Of a DNA stretch of 64,000 nt, positions 51,699 to 61,320 are shown in pieces. How positions within the stretch are numbered: the stretch's first letter is position 1; every line of letters starts with the position of its first letter. The position numbers and the translations under genes were made by a program. The stretch is from Blastomussa wellsi. Lineage: Eukaryota > Cnidaria > Anthozoa > Scleractinia > Plerogyridae. The notes under the pieces are model-generated. The model searched no databases, had not been told where the DNA came from, and saw nothing but the letters and a program-made list of their open reading frames with translations. The stretch spans positions 11,884,570 through 11,948,569 of the forward strand of contig OX393570.1 in NCBI GenBank assembly GCA_947652115.1, written 5' to 3'.

Positions 51699-53575
51699 AT
51701 GCGGAGTTTAGTGGTGTCCTTGTCGAGTCTGATGACTTCTCTGTGGGGTAGATAGTATACCTTGCCTTCTTCTGTTGGCTCTTCCATATTCACTGGTTCA
51801 ATGATATTCTTCTCAAGTTGCTCCTGAATGACTTCATTGTAGTGTTTGAGGACTTCAGGTCTTGATTTTAGCCGCCGCAGCAATGACTCCATCCTCGATT
51901 TGCTTAACTGGTAGTTGTCGGGGAGAAGGGGGTGACCTTCCTTGAAAGGCAACTTGACTTCATATCTTTCTCCATTGTACATGACATCTTCAATGAATTT
52001 CTCATAGATTGTGGGTTCATTAGGCTTTATCCCCAGAGTTTCTAAGTCCCAAAAGTGCTTGATTTCTCCTTCAAGAGAATTTCTTTCTTCAATGACAGAG
52101 TTTGAGATCTTGAGTACATGAGTTTCGGTAAGGTTAACTGTGGAGTCTCCTTGCCCAGGCACTAGAATTCCGACAGGTCCAGAAAGCACATAACCAAGCT
52201 TAGTAGAGAGGGCAATAGGACCAGATCCTGGACCACGAACAACGCTTCCACTAACAAAGTGCCAGTAAAAATCTGCACCAATGAGAATGTCTATTCCTAG
52301 TTCTTCTTTACCATGGGAATTATCTGCGAGCCTTAAGTTCCATAAGTGAGGGTAGTTAGCTTGAGTGAACTCAATAATTTGATTGCTGATAGGTGCACAG
52401 ATAACTGGTACTACATACGCTGAAACATATATTTGCATATCATCAACAGTCTGCACTGCCATTTGGACAATGTCACACCGTCTGAGTTTGGCATTAGACT
52501 CTCCAAATGTAAACAGCGTTTCCTGCCCAGTGATGGGGAGATTCAAGGTTTTCTGCACGTTCTCTGAGGCATAGCTCCTTTGACTACCACTATCAAACAC
52601 CATTTGAGCATTGACAAAACACTCACCATTTCCTGGCTTGGAGACGTTTGCTCTTGCTGTCTGCAAAAGTACACTACCTTTAGAACCAATGAACATGCTG
52701 GTGGTTGGAGCTTGGAATGATGCCGCACATGGGTTGAGTGCATCTCCATCTTTAGTGGCTACGCTTCTCCCTGAATGGATAGATTGACTCTCCTTGCACA
52801 GATTTTCGCAGATTGAAGCATGATGCCTCAAACCACAGATGTAACATACTTTTCCCCTTTGACACTGATTGGCAAGGTGACCAGTACGCAAACATCTGAA
52901 ACACCTTCCCTTTTGTCGAAGCATTTGCTTCCTAGTAGAAATGTCAGTTACCACATTACAGTTGACAGATGGATGTTTTCCCTTGCAATATGTACACCAT
53001 GGTCCTTTATAACTGCTACCGTCACCGTCCGTAAACAACGCAGAGGTTGTCGAAGGTTGGTCGAATGGCACACGCCCCGAGCGATTTTGGAACCGAGCTT
53101 CCTTGTGGGTAGCCTCTCCAGGGAGTTGTTGACAACTTTCACGCAGTTGCAACTCCTTATGAAATTCGGTTAAGATGTCTTTGAGTACCCAGGTTTCTGA
53201 CGTAAGGTTTCGAGTGATGGCAATCCGGAACTCTTCTGGCAATTTTTGCATGATTGTAGGTGTTAGAAAGCAGTCATACATTTCTTGTGAAATTTCCAAA
53301 CTCTCAAGCGCGCGCACATGCGATTCCACCGTATCGTACAGATTACGAAGACGTTTGACTTCATGAATGGCCGTAATTTTTGGGATTTTAGTGAGAGCTT
53401 CCATGTGGCTCGAAATGATGATTTGACGATTTCCAAATCTCTTTTTCAGGAGATCAATAGCCTTCTCGTAATTAGAGTTTGTCAAAGTCAATCCGGCGAT
53501 CACATGTGCAGCAGAGCCCACAAGAAGTGATTTCAAATAATTGAACTTGTCCACTCCGGTTAGAGCGGTGTTTCG
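51683..53575 (-). pseudogene. BEL/Pao gag C-terminus, zinc knuckles and protease
   Basis: An open frame of 623 codons from the Met at 53554. It contains the rest of the gag DUF1759-like domain (about 1-140), a Cys/His-rich zinc-knuckle region (about 187-250, including RCFRCLRTGHLANQC), the aspartic protease (DUF1758-like) with DSGSQRS at 321-327, and the N-terminal part of the RT up to [10 protein letters not shown] near residue 618. There the sequence jumps across a deletion into a frame that stops after four residues. Confidence 0.9.
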
Positions 53576-54083
53576 ATGGACGGGCCGACTCGAAACAATC
53601 CCAGAACGGATACCAGTTGATCGGATTCCCGTAGAACTTCTTCAATTTTAGTTTCGGTAGTTTCGCGTGGCTGCGGACGGAGGTTACGCTTGAATGCGTC
53701 CCAGTTTGAGTGTTGTTAATCGCTGCTTCAGCAGATTGAGAAACGAATACCACTTGCTGACTCTTTCCTTGATCCTTCTCCGAAATTAAGGCTGTTTCCA
53801 GATCGACAATGCACGCCTGTATTTCATTGGCGAAACCACAACTGTCATTGACTTCTTCACTGATTTTCGACTCGTCTAAATATTCAAGGACTTCTTGATC
53901 CAAACCCTTGAGTTCCGAAAGCTTGTCCTGAAGAGAAGATTTTAAGGATTTCAGCTTTTTCACATTGACACATTCTTCATTATCTATTGATTCTCTCGCT
54001 TCGAGGATAGTTTTCCTGACGAACTGTCGATAACTTTCACGGATCTTGGTCTTCTTCCGCAATATTTTCTTCGCTTCGGCCAT
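53576..54083 (-). pseudogene. BEL/Pao gag N-terminus
   Basis: The Met at 54083 (MAEAKKILRKKTKIRESY) is the likely start; an upstream in-frame Met at 54128 lies closer to the primer binding site. The N-terminal 100 residues look helical and charged (coiled-coil-like), followed by a Ser-rich linker and the start of DUF1759 (KKFYGNPINWYPFWDCF). One extra C in a CCC run near 53588 throws the frame off, after which the frame ends at 53472. Gag would form the particle that holds the RNA. Confidence 0.85.
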
Positions 54084-54144
54084 GTTGATGTTCACACGCA
54101 AATTCCTCGAAATCATAATTAATTTCAATGATTTTCCCGGCTAT

Positions 54145-54162
54145 TCCCGGGTCTCGGCACCA
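54145..54162 (-). promoter_or_regulatory. Primer binding site
   Basis: Four bases inside the right LTR the minus strand reads TGGTGCCGAGACCCGGGA, complementary to an 18-base tRNA 3' end including CCA. It matches the 3' end of typical animal tRNA-Phe except at one position, as I recall that tRNA. This would prime minus-strand DNA synthesis. Confidence 0.65.
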
Positions 54163-54166
54163 GCAA

Positions 54167-54303
54167 TGTTGGGGATGAGAAAGAATCCTTAACTCTTCCA
54201 GAATATCCTTTAATCTCGATGATTCACTTGATATACAGACTCAATTCTTAGACTTTCCGACGAACAAGATTTTCCTAGACTTCGCAAGACTCTTCTCCAG
54301 ATA
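54167..54303 (-). repeat. BEL/Pao 5' LTR, truncated
   Basis: 137 bp identical to the matching part of the 3' LTR, then an abrupt change to unrelated sequence (TAGTCTATGTTTTGAC). The missing 116 bp correspond to the start of the LTR (U3), including the expected terminal TG. No target duplication can be read. Confidence 0.85.
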
Positions 54304-54309
54304 TAGTCT

Positions 54310-54366
54310 ATGTTTTGACTCCATCTGGCGCCCACGTAACTATCGGCTCGCGGATTTGCCGCTCAC
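54310..54366 (+). repeat. Short repeat, inverted copy at 46910-46966
   Basis: GTTTTGACTCCATCTGGCGC and following CCACG...GGCTCGCGGATTTGCCGCT occur here and, inverted, at 46910-46966. It begins a few bases after the truncated LTR, so the deletion end point falls at the edge of this repeat. Confidence 0.75.
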
Positions 54367-54429
54367 CCCTCGAAAATAGCGCTCGCAAATTTTCGCTTTC
54401 GCTACGGATTTTGGAGCAAAATAGAGACC

Positions 54430-54732
54430 GCTCGCAGTCTACGATTATGGGTCCTGATCCTGCGAAGCCCTGCAATCAACAGACCCAAATGCAACCAGCC
54501 ACAATGCCTCACTTGTTCAGATGAACAAGTCAGGCTTTGAGGCTGCTCCAGGAAAGCCAAACAAAATATACTCTTTTACCGCTAACGAAACACTTTTTTA
54601 CCGCTAACGAAACACGTAAAGTTACTGGCAACATAACTCACCTCTCCAAAAAGCCCCTATATCTCATCGAATGTAAGAAGAGCAACTGTCGATTCTACAT
54701 TTCAACCAACTGTTCCCGAGACTGTCTGAAGA
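54430..54732 (+). pseudogene. Penelope-like GIY-YIG linker remnant
   Basis: The frame has ETRKVTGNITHLSKKPLYLI then ECKKSNCRFYIST, resembling the start of a GIY-YIG domain in Penelope-like elements (normally YLI-C-KC...YIGxT), preceded by a Cys-rich linker (KPCNQ). A 20-bp TTTTTTACCGCTAACGAAAC-type duplication (54575-54616) disrupts it. The glycine of YIG is lost. It is interrupted at 54733 by the next element. Confidence 0.5.
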
Positions 54733-55514
54733 AGTACGGAGGGGGCATTGGGATTTTAGGTTTTGGCCAGTTTTTGGATCGGTTTTTTTGCGCTAAAAAC
54801 GTCGGTTTTTTGGTTTTGGTGACTGTCACGGGTTGCGGTTTTTCTCTTTTTCAACATTTGGTTTTCGGTATTTGGCACTGAAAATAAGGTCGGTTTTTCG
54901 GATTACCATGTGGTTTTCCGTTTTTCAATTTGGTTTCCGGTTTCTATTTGTCGTCAATATAAAGTTTGCGTGTCTCGAATAATGCCTGGGACTTTACTTC
55001 GAACTGAGGAGCCCTTAGGGCCTGTTGCGAAACATGGGAAAGGTGGCGAGAATTTCAGAAAGAAAAAAAAGTTTGGTTGCAAAGAGAAAAAAGAAGAGAG
55101 AAGCCTGCAGAAGTTCACTTGACTAATTGCTGCAGTCTCCGAATTCACTTCTAAGGTCTCAAAACTGCAATGCAGGATTCTGGACTTTCTGTGGGGGTTA
55201 GGTATAGGGTATAGTCTTTTGTGATCACAAAATTCCCTCAGAATCCTCTTATGTTTTTTTTCGTGAATATGCAGGATTCACGACAATAGCATCCACAACT
55301 TACCATGATGAAATTAATATAGACAAGTCCGTATGCTCCATGTGTCAACAACGATCGAGTGTGGTTTTTTGAAATTGAGGTGTGTAATATATCGGTTTTG
55401 AAAGTTTGTATGCGGTTTTTGGGTTTGGTCGAAATTTATTGCGGTTTTTCGGTTTTGGGCGATTTTTTGAGCGGTTTTTCGTTTTCTAGTAGATCCCAGT
55501 GCCCCCCTCAGTAC
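54733..55514. mobile_element. TIR element with CGGTTTTTCGG-rich ends
   Basis: The left end GTACGGAGGGGGCATTGGGAT and the inverted right end (GTACTGAGGGGGGCACTGGG) match over about 20 bp. Inside both ends the plus strand is strongly T/G-biased with repeated CGGTTTTTCGGTTTTGG-type motifs in the same direction (54760-54960 and 55360-55490). No transposase is seen. It interrupts the Penelope-like remnant. Confidence 0.65.
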
Positions 55515-55611
55515 GTAGCAACCGTCAACTCACCAGCTTTTGGATTAAGGTTTTTGTCGTTGTTATTATGCGTTCCTTAACGGGAACATCAACTCTTTCC
55601 ACAAATTTCAG

Positions 55612-55722
55612 ATTTTAATGGAGTATAAAGAAACTGTAAAGAAAAAAGATTTAATTTATAGCGACCAAAAAAATGGGAAAGGCAATAAGATAGGGAACAT
55701 TGCATTTTTTGATCTCAACAAG
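55612..55722 (+). CDS. Exon of an unidentified plus-strand gene
   Basis: 111 nt between a strong acceptor (CTCTTTCCACAAATTTCAG) and a consensus donor AACAAG/GTAAGG, open in phase 0 for 37 codons: ILMEYKETVKKKDLIYSDQ, then GKGNKIGNIAFFDLNK. The Lys-rich, mixed composition is that of a soluble protein segment. It is phase 0 out, matching the next candidate exon at 55901. No family is recognised. Upstream exons are not visible and may lie beyond the TE cluster to the left. Confidence 0.55.
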
Positions 55723-55900
55723 GTAAGGGTTTATGGAAACGTGTAGCAAAAACCCTCACCCACCCCTTGGGTAGTCTACCAAGCCTCTATTTGAACGTTT
55801 CAATAATTAATATCATGTAAGTTAAAAACTAAGGTTTTGTATGTATAGTGCAGTCGACACCCAAACCGTGAACGCTTGACCTTTTTTATACATTTTTTAG

Positions 55901-55957
55901 GGTCATCCAATGAGAGTTCTTGATATAGACCAAAGGATTAGCGTTTCCAACACCTAA
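55901..55957 (+). CDS. Candidate terminal exon of the plus-strand gene
   Basis: After a strong acceptor (CCTTTTTTATACATTTTTTAG) phase 0 gives GHPMRVLDIDQRISVSNT and a TAA at 55955-55957. Joined to the previous exon, the reading is continuous. No good donor lies inside, so it is probably the end of the protein. The short length limits confidence. Confidence 0.45.
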   Translation, partial: GHPMRVLDIDQRISVSNT

Positions 55958-56498
55958 AAACACTAATTCATCTGTTTATGTCAAGCTAGGCTAACACTGG
56001 ACAATGATAAGAAAATGTACAAAAAACGTTAACTGTTCACGGTTCGAGTGTCCTCACTGTTAAAATTCTAGTAGAATTTTCTAGATATTTTTTTAGCGAA
56101 ACGTGAGCGCTAACATTTATGAATAGTATGCATTAACATTAGGTTAATTATCAAGCTGCTTTTACATGTAAGTCAAAAAGGAGGAATTATTTCAATAACA
56201 ACAAATCAAGCTCTTGCTTACCTTCTGTTGCCCGAGGATAAATTGTTGAGAGTCCATTCCATAATGATTTGCAAATTTCATTTTTAAATGATCTTGCTTC
56301 CAGCTTTAATATTTAAAACTATAACAATTCGCAATGAGAGAAATGATAAAACTAACAACACTGTGTGGCATATAATTCTGTCCGAACGCAATATAAAAAA
56401 TTGGATGCCAAACTACGTTTATTCCATGGTAAAACGGACAACTTCCGCTCTCAAAACGACCGCTTCCAGCACCGTCGCTGTATTCATATTACTGAAGA

Positions 56499-56906
56499 AT
56501 GTATTTGAATCTGAACTCAAAAACATATCACAGCATCACGTTCTTTTTTCTAACATTTTTATTCATGAACTCTGACAGAGCACTCAGTGAGACAGGAGAA
56601 ACTCAAAGCAGCGCTGGTAGTGGTGCAGGATTTGGAGGCATGACTAAACTCAGTGGAGGAGGAATGATTGCAATCATAGTGCTTGCTATATTTGGTGCGG
56701 CCTTGTTGGCAGTAATATGTTGTGCCTCGTGGTCTATGATCATAACATGTTTTGAACTTCGTGACCGTGATAAAACAAGTGGTGGGGAGTCATGGGAAGA
56801 ACATCAGAAAAGAGTTGAAGGAAAAAGACTTTCTACAACAAGCGCATTTCCTTATCCTCTGCAAAGTGACGGCGGACCGATGGAAGCTACTATATCAGCA
56901 GTATAG
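56499..56906 (+). CDS. Small single-pass membrane protein (possible last exon)
   Basis: 135 codons from the Met at 56499, or an exon from 56578 if the AG in CTCTGACAG is an acceptor. With the Met start, a hydrophobic SITFFFLTFLFM segment at about 12-23 could be a signal sequence. A Gly-rich stretch precedes a clear membrane helix (MIAIIVLAIFGAALLAVICC, about 56-75), then a charged tail of about 55 residues ending ISAV, a type I PDZ-binding pattern. An AATAAA signal follows at 56947. I do not recognise the family. Confidence 0.5.
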   Translation: MYLNLNSKTYHSITFFFLTFLFMNSDRALSETGETQSSAGSGAGFGGMTKLSGGGMIAIIVLAIFGAALLAVICCASWSMIITCFELRDRDKTSGGESWEEHQKRVEGKRLSTTSAFPYPLQSDGGPMEATISAV

Positions 56907-56946
56907 CTAAACAGCATGCCACGGCGATCAATACCTACGGGCTTGA

Positions 56947-56952
56947 AATAAA
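56947..56952 (+). terminator. Polyadenylation signal
   Basis: AATAAA lies 41 bp after the TAG of the membrane-protein ORF, a suitable place for the 3' end of its transcript. Confidence 0.45.
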
Positions 56953-57677
56953 GTGCCACAACTTATGGGAGAGTCAATTCTGAGGTCAACTATAACGTTG
57001 CACCGCGCAGTGGTCAGTATATGCTGTTATACCCCTGATTCATTCTGGATGTTAGGATCTAACAAGAGGTTTTGCGGGGTCTCATTGTGAATATCAACTA
57101 ACTAGTGTATATTTGTCGCTGATAGAAACACTTTGTGTGTGGACATGCTGAGAGATGGAATCACTTCTGTCTGAGACTGACAATTTAATCTTGATTTATT
57201 CGCATGAATTTTTGTCCCAAAGTATAAAAATCTGTGATCTGTTGTATCGATATAATTATAAACGTGTTGATAAACTGCACAAGGGCGAGGCGCCAGCTGA
57301 ACCGACTTGCAGTGCTCCAATGCCAGCTGTTGAGAAACTGAGGACTCAAACATGTATGGAGATAAAATGTGAACGTGAAAACCCTCAAGGCGTTGCTGTC
57401 CTATATAGACTACTAAAACGAAAGAAAAGTGATGCACTCGCCTTGTCAAGGAAAATTGGGCTCCCAGTGCTTGGTAGCAGGGTCTTTGCTCGGCGATCAT
57501 CGCAGAGAACTAATTTCCGAGTGGAATTAAAATATTACTAGCAGTAATGTAGGATTACGTGAGTGCGGCCGATACATGTAACCCCAATTACACAGCTCGA
57601 AATATTAAATTCACGCTTCCGAAAAGATTCCGAAAAGAAAACGGAACGATATTCTTTAAGACCCTATACGAACTCCT
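56953..57677. other. No supported gene
   Basis: A plus-strand ORF of 128 codons (57155-57541) and overlapping minus-strand ORFs are open, but the translations show no domain, and the opposite strand is open over the same bases, so none is called. The rest is non-coding. Confidence 0.35.
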
Positions 57678-57848
57678 TTAAAGGTTATTTCCACTGTCGC
57701 GTATTTTTTTACGTGCCTTTACGTGCGTAAAAAATTTATAGACAATGTATGAACGACTTGCGTAAGCGTGTACGCAAGTTTTCCATACATCGTCTCTAAT
57801 TTTATTTACGCACGTAAAAAATTACGCAACAGTGGAAATCCACCTTAA
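57678..57848. mobile_element. Palindromic MITE flanked by TTAA
   Basis: TTAA occurs at 57678-57681 and 57845-57848. Inner arms include TTTCCACTGTCGCGTA/TTACGCAACAGTGGAAA, TTTACGTGCGTAAAAAAT and CTTGCGTAAGCGTGTACGCAAG at the centre. It is probably piggyBac-type and is non-coding. Confidence 0.7.
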
Positions 57849-58649
57849 AAGAACGTCTTGCAAACGACAGTACGTTAAAATTGGACTGGCGATCTGTACG
57901 CGTTATTAAACACGCTATCTTTACGGGTTGTGTTAAAAGTCATATAAAGAACCTTTACGACATTTCACGACTTACGTAAAGCAAACGTATTGGCCATTTT
58001 TACTCATGTTACGCAGCAAAATGTAATAATCGCCGCCAAGTGTAATACTAACGCAAAATATACCTTATTACATGAAATTTTCGTGATACGTTTATTTCGC
58101 GATTTACAAGGTAGCATATTTCGCGTCAGTTTATTTTCGCGATTCGTGGAAAATGTCGTACCCAAGCTCACTTTAATTTCGCGATTTTACTATCGCTATA
58201 AGTTTGACTATTCCTTTATGAAGTGTTAAACATTTCTTAAATTACGATACAACGCCTTTTCTCAGAAACAACGTTAACATTGAATACTAACAAGAGCAAA
58301 ACCAGCTTATTACGTCAACAATAACAAAGAAACAATTCTCAGAAGCTGTAATGCGTTAATGATAACTTTTCGACATTTCTTCTGCACTTTCCAAGTGCAT
58401 GCCGAGAATGAATATATTATGGCCTAATTCAATGTTTGTAGTTTATGCTAATTATGAACCTTTGGATATTCGAACAATACGTGTTACACGACATTGCACA
58501 TGGTTATGCGATATGCTACATCCCCTTCTCTAAAGAAATTAAATCAACGTGAATTAAAGTGAAAATATACATCAGTCTCTCAGGCTCAAGTCTTGATCAT
58601 AAATATCTTACATATGTCAATAACAAAAATGAGTAAAGTCACTAAGATA
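57849..58649. other. No supported gene
   Basis: AT-rich sequence with repeated TTTCGCGATT motifs between 58080 and 58190 (at least four). No exon is recognised. Confidence 0.35.
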
Positions 58650-58745
58650 GGGTGGGGGTGAGTGCTTTCGAAGCAAACGCAATCGGTCTGTTGTTCTGAA
58701 ACAGAGCGGCGCCCAAACCCTTGATCGATGCATCAACGTGAGGGA
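58650..58745 (-). pseudogene. Ty3/gypsy RNase H scrap
   Basis: About 31 codons on the minus strand: HVDASIKGLGAALFQNNRPI then AFASKALTPT, the first strand of a gypsy RNase H (catalytic Asp in VDAS). The flanks are unrelated. It comes from a different subfamily than the fragment at 10.5 kb, judging by the residues. Confidence 0.75.
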
Positions 58746-59869
58746 CATTTCTATTACAGTACGCTCAGGATTTCCCCGAAATTACACTGTTACAAGTCGA
58801 CGCCAGATGTCTCAAACGGACGCTGTAAACCGAGACGGTTTCGTTTACGTCTTGAGAAGTACGATGAAATCTGTAGGATCCCGCGACTTCCAGTCGTTTC
58901 GGTTTAAAATGCTGCTGTAGTAACTCGCATAATAGACTTTCTCAAAGTCGTTCGCTTCTCATTTCCGGTTTGGAAGCAGCGGTGCGAACGACTTTTATCA
59001 CTTGCAGCGCGCCAAATTTACAAGAAGAATTTTCCTCCTGTTGAGTTATCCAATCAGAGAACAGCGTTTACAAGCGCAGTCGGGTAGGGTTTTCGGAAAG
59101 CAAACTACAAAGCGATCACCAGCGGAAAGTATAGACAGTATCAACATAGGTAAAATGTCTTCCTCACGGCGTCTACAGGATCGGGAAGAGGCTTGACCTT
59201 AGGTTTTCAACTTTATACAGCAAGGCGAAAGACAAGAGGTTCTGTGAATTAATTTGATTGTTTTACCACTGGTCGCTCTGGACTTGCTCAAGGAATATGA
59301 CCGGCCGCTTCAGTCGGAACACCCGCTGGTCTTTGGAAGCTTCGAAGCCCTGCTAAATAGCTAGTATTTTTCGAGGAAACCTCAGAAGAAATCTCAAGGC
59401 TGCTTTGTTTTTAGAGCCGAAAGCCACTGCATCGCTGATTGGTCACTTTGCTGTTTACAAATTATACTTGCAAGCATGTAATATTCACGAAAGGTACAGT
59501 GTTGCTCTTGCTTCATTTATAACACAAATTACAATATTTGTGATTTGGGAATCGTAAACTTAAGAAAATTTGACAAGGTTGGCATTGTATTGAGACAAAT
59601 AAAACATTTGGTTGGGGTGTTCTGGTCTTCCATTTGAGCTCCGAGCATTGACTTCACAATTTCTACTCATGTACGTACGGCGTTTGTCTTCGCAAACCAT
59701 TAAATGTATACACAAACTGTAATTTTCCCAGCTTGACAGTTTGGCACCCTGGAGTCTGGAAAAAGTTCGCGCCAAAATGACGTCATTTGATTCGTTTTCA
59801 AGCAGGGAAACAAAGCGAGCTCTCGCGCCTCACGCTCGCTTTCGCTCTGAGAGCTCGACTTGTAGGCAA
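58746..59869. other. No supported gene
   Basis: GC-richer than average in places (58960-59200). TTCGCTTCTC/GAACGACTTT blocks at 58945-58995 are partly inverted. No convincing exon is seen. Confidence 0.35.
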
Positions 59870-60140
59870 GTCTACTCGCATAACTGCTCGAACGTTTTGT
59901 CTTTCGGATTCGCCGGACTGAACAAATCCCGATGAACGCTGTAAGTCTTCTTGCCGATCACAGAAATCATTACGGCCACCTTTTTCTTTCCTGCTGCAGC
60001 GATCACTGCCTCCGATGCTTCCTCTGGATAATTTCCAATGTTGTTTGAAACAAAGAACTGAAAAGTCTTTCAGAATAAACTGGGAATGTCTAGGTCGTGG
60101 GTCGAAGAATTTACTAATAGCACCCAACAATGGCGGGCAG
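59870..60140 (-). pseudogene. Ty3/gypsy gag scrap
   Basis: The minus strand reads NNIGNYPEEASEAVIAAAGK, then KVAVMISVIGKKTYSVHRDL and PKDKTFEQLC before a TAG, with a frame change near 60045 upstream. The pattern (alternate N-terminal helices, VIG-TY, RDL) is that of a gypsy gag capsid region. No zinc knuckle is nearby; it is an isolated fragment. Confidence 0.65.
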
Positions 60141-61116
60141 ATTGAATAATCGTTTTCACAACAGCTCAGTTGAACGGAAGCCAACAAATTCAACAGCGAA
60201 AGCGAAATTAAGCTGTTCTCATGTCACAAGTTATAAGGCGCGAACACTTAAAAGTCGCGTAGAAACAACTGTCTAGTTGTCCCAAGAATAGTACATGTTA
60301 ATAGTCAACTTCGCTTATGATATGATGGTTCAAGACACAAGCTTTGTTGTACAAAGCGAGGGCCTCACCACATGAGTCGAATTGTGGCCAATAGTGAAAG
60401 CGAGGCTAATGTGTTCACGACGGAGAAACAGTATTCTCGAATAATTTCACCTGTAAATGCACAGCACGAGATTAGGTATGCAACATCCAGAATGCAGAAA
60501 CTTCAATCCATGAATACAGTATTAACCACAGTGGTCCGTCATGGGTCTTTAAATATTGCTTCTGAAGTACTACTGTATTTGCTTTGTTTGGACAATTGGT
60601 TAGAGTGGCAGTATTAACGGGGCGCCCGCATTAACGGGGTCTTCGTATAAGAAAATGTACAGGCTTTTTGCCAGGATCAAAAAATTGACCGTAATAACGA
60701 GGTGACCGTAAGGTGGGGTTCCACTGTATGCATTTAATTAGAGGACTGTTGGTGCTCCTGAATATATTGCTGCAATAATTGTAAATGTCAATATAACAAA
60801 CGATTGAATAGAAAGTTGTCAGACACTCTTTAGTTTCCTTTGAACCACCATACTGGTACCAGGCTGGGTATTCAATCAAACTATGCTACTGTGATTGCCT
60901 CACGCCATGTACAACTAGACGCAAAAAATAACTTTCGAACTCTGTAGATGCATAAGGAGTACCCATACGCATCAATATTAAAACTATTTTTATTATATAA
61001 TTAACTTCATTTTTTCTTCCTCACATAAATCATACATTTCAACATGTTTTCACACTTTTAGCAAGACATCCAATCTCGTACCTCGAGTCTTCATTCGTTA
61101 CTGTGCAGGCTTGATG
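60141..61116. other. No gene; remnant of a pogo-type end
   Basis: Between 60605 and 60730 the motifs TTAACGGGG, AACGAGGTGACC and GGGGTTCCACTGTA are arranged as in the terminal region of pogo/Tigger-type elements; the right end is CTG followed by TA (60729-60731). The matching left end is not visible. The rest shows nothing. Confidence 0.4.
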
Positions 61117-61130
61117 AAATGAGGGCTCAT

Positions 61131-61270
61131 CATCGGTGTAAAAACCTGTGAAACTCACGATTGACGTAAAACAAAGAACGAACAAGACAACAAAGAACCT
61201 CGAAACAATGTAGAACAGAAAAACAATAGCTAAAACACAAAGAAAAAAGTCACAGGTTTTTACACCGAGG
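61131..61270. mobile_element. Short MITE, same family as 8177-8300
   Basis: TCGGTGTAAAAACCTGTGA at the left and TCACAGGTTTTTACACCGA at the right are exact inverted copies. The family also occurs at 8177-8300 with weaker ends. Confidence 0.75.
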
Positions 61271-61320
61271 TAAACCCGAAATGAGCGACTCTTGAAAATT
61301 CCGTTTCAGGATTGATTTTG

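Larger units (their letters stand above)
48664..54303 (-). mobile_element. BEL/Pao LTR retrotransposon, defective
   Basis: The element reads on the minus strand: 5' LTR (truncated), primer binding site, gag, protease, remnant RT, RNase H, integrase, C-terminal domain, purine tract, 3' LTR. There are three breaks. A frameshift lies in gag near 53588. A deletion with frame change lies near 51697, removing the catalytic core of the RT. A frame change lies near 49530, before the C-terminal domain. The compared LTR sequence is identical, so the insertion is recent despite the damage. It cannot move by itself. Confidence 0.9.

Noticed and set aside
57155..57541. Plus-strand ORF of 128 codons
   Set aside because: The opposite strand is also open over nearly the same bases. 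There are no splice borders, no domain and no transcript signal, so it is probably chance.
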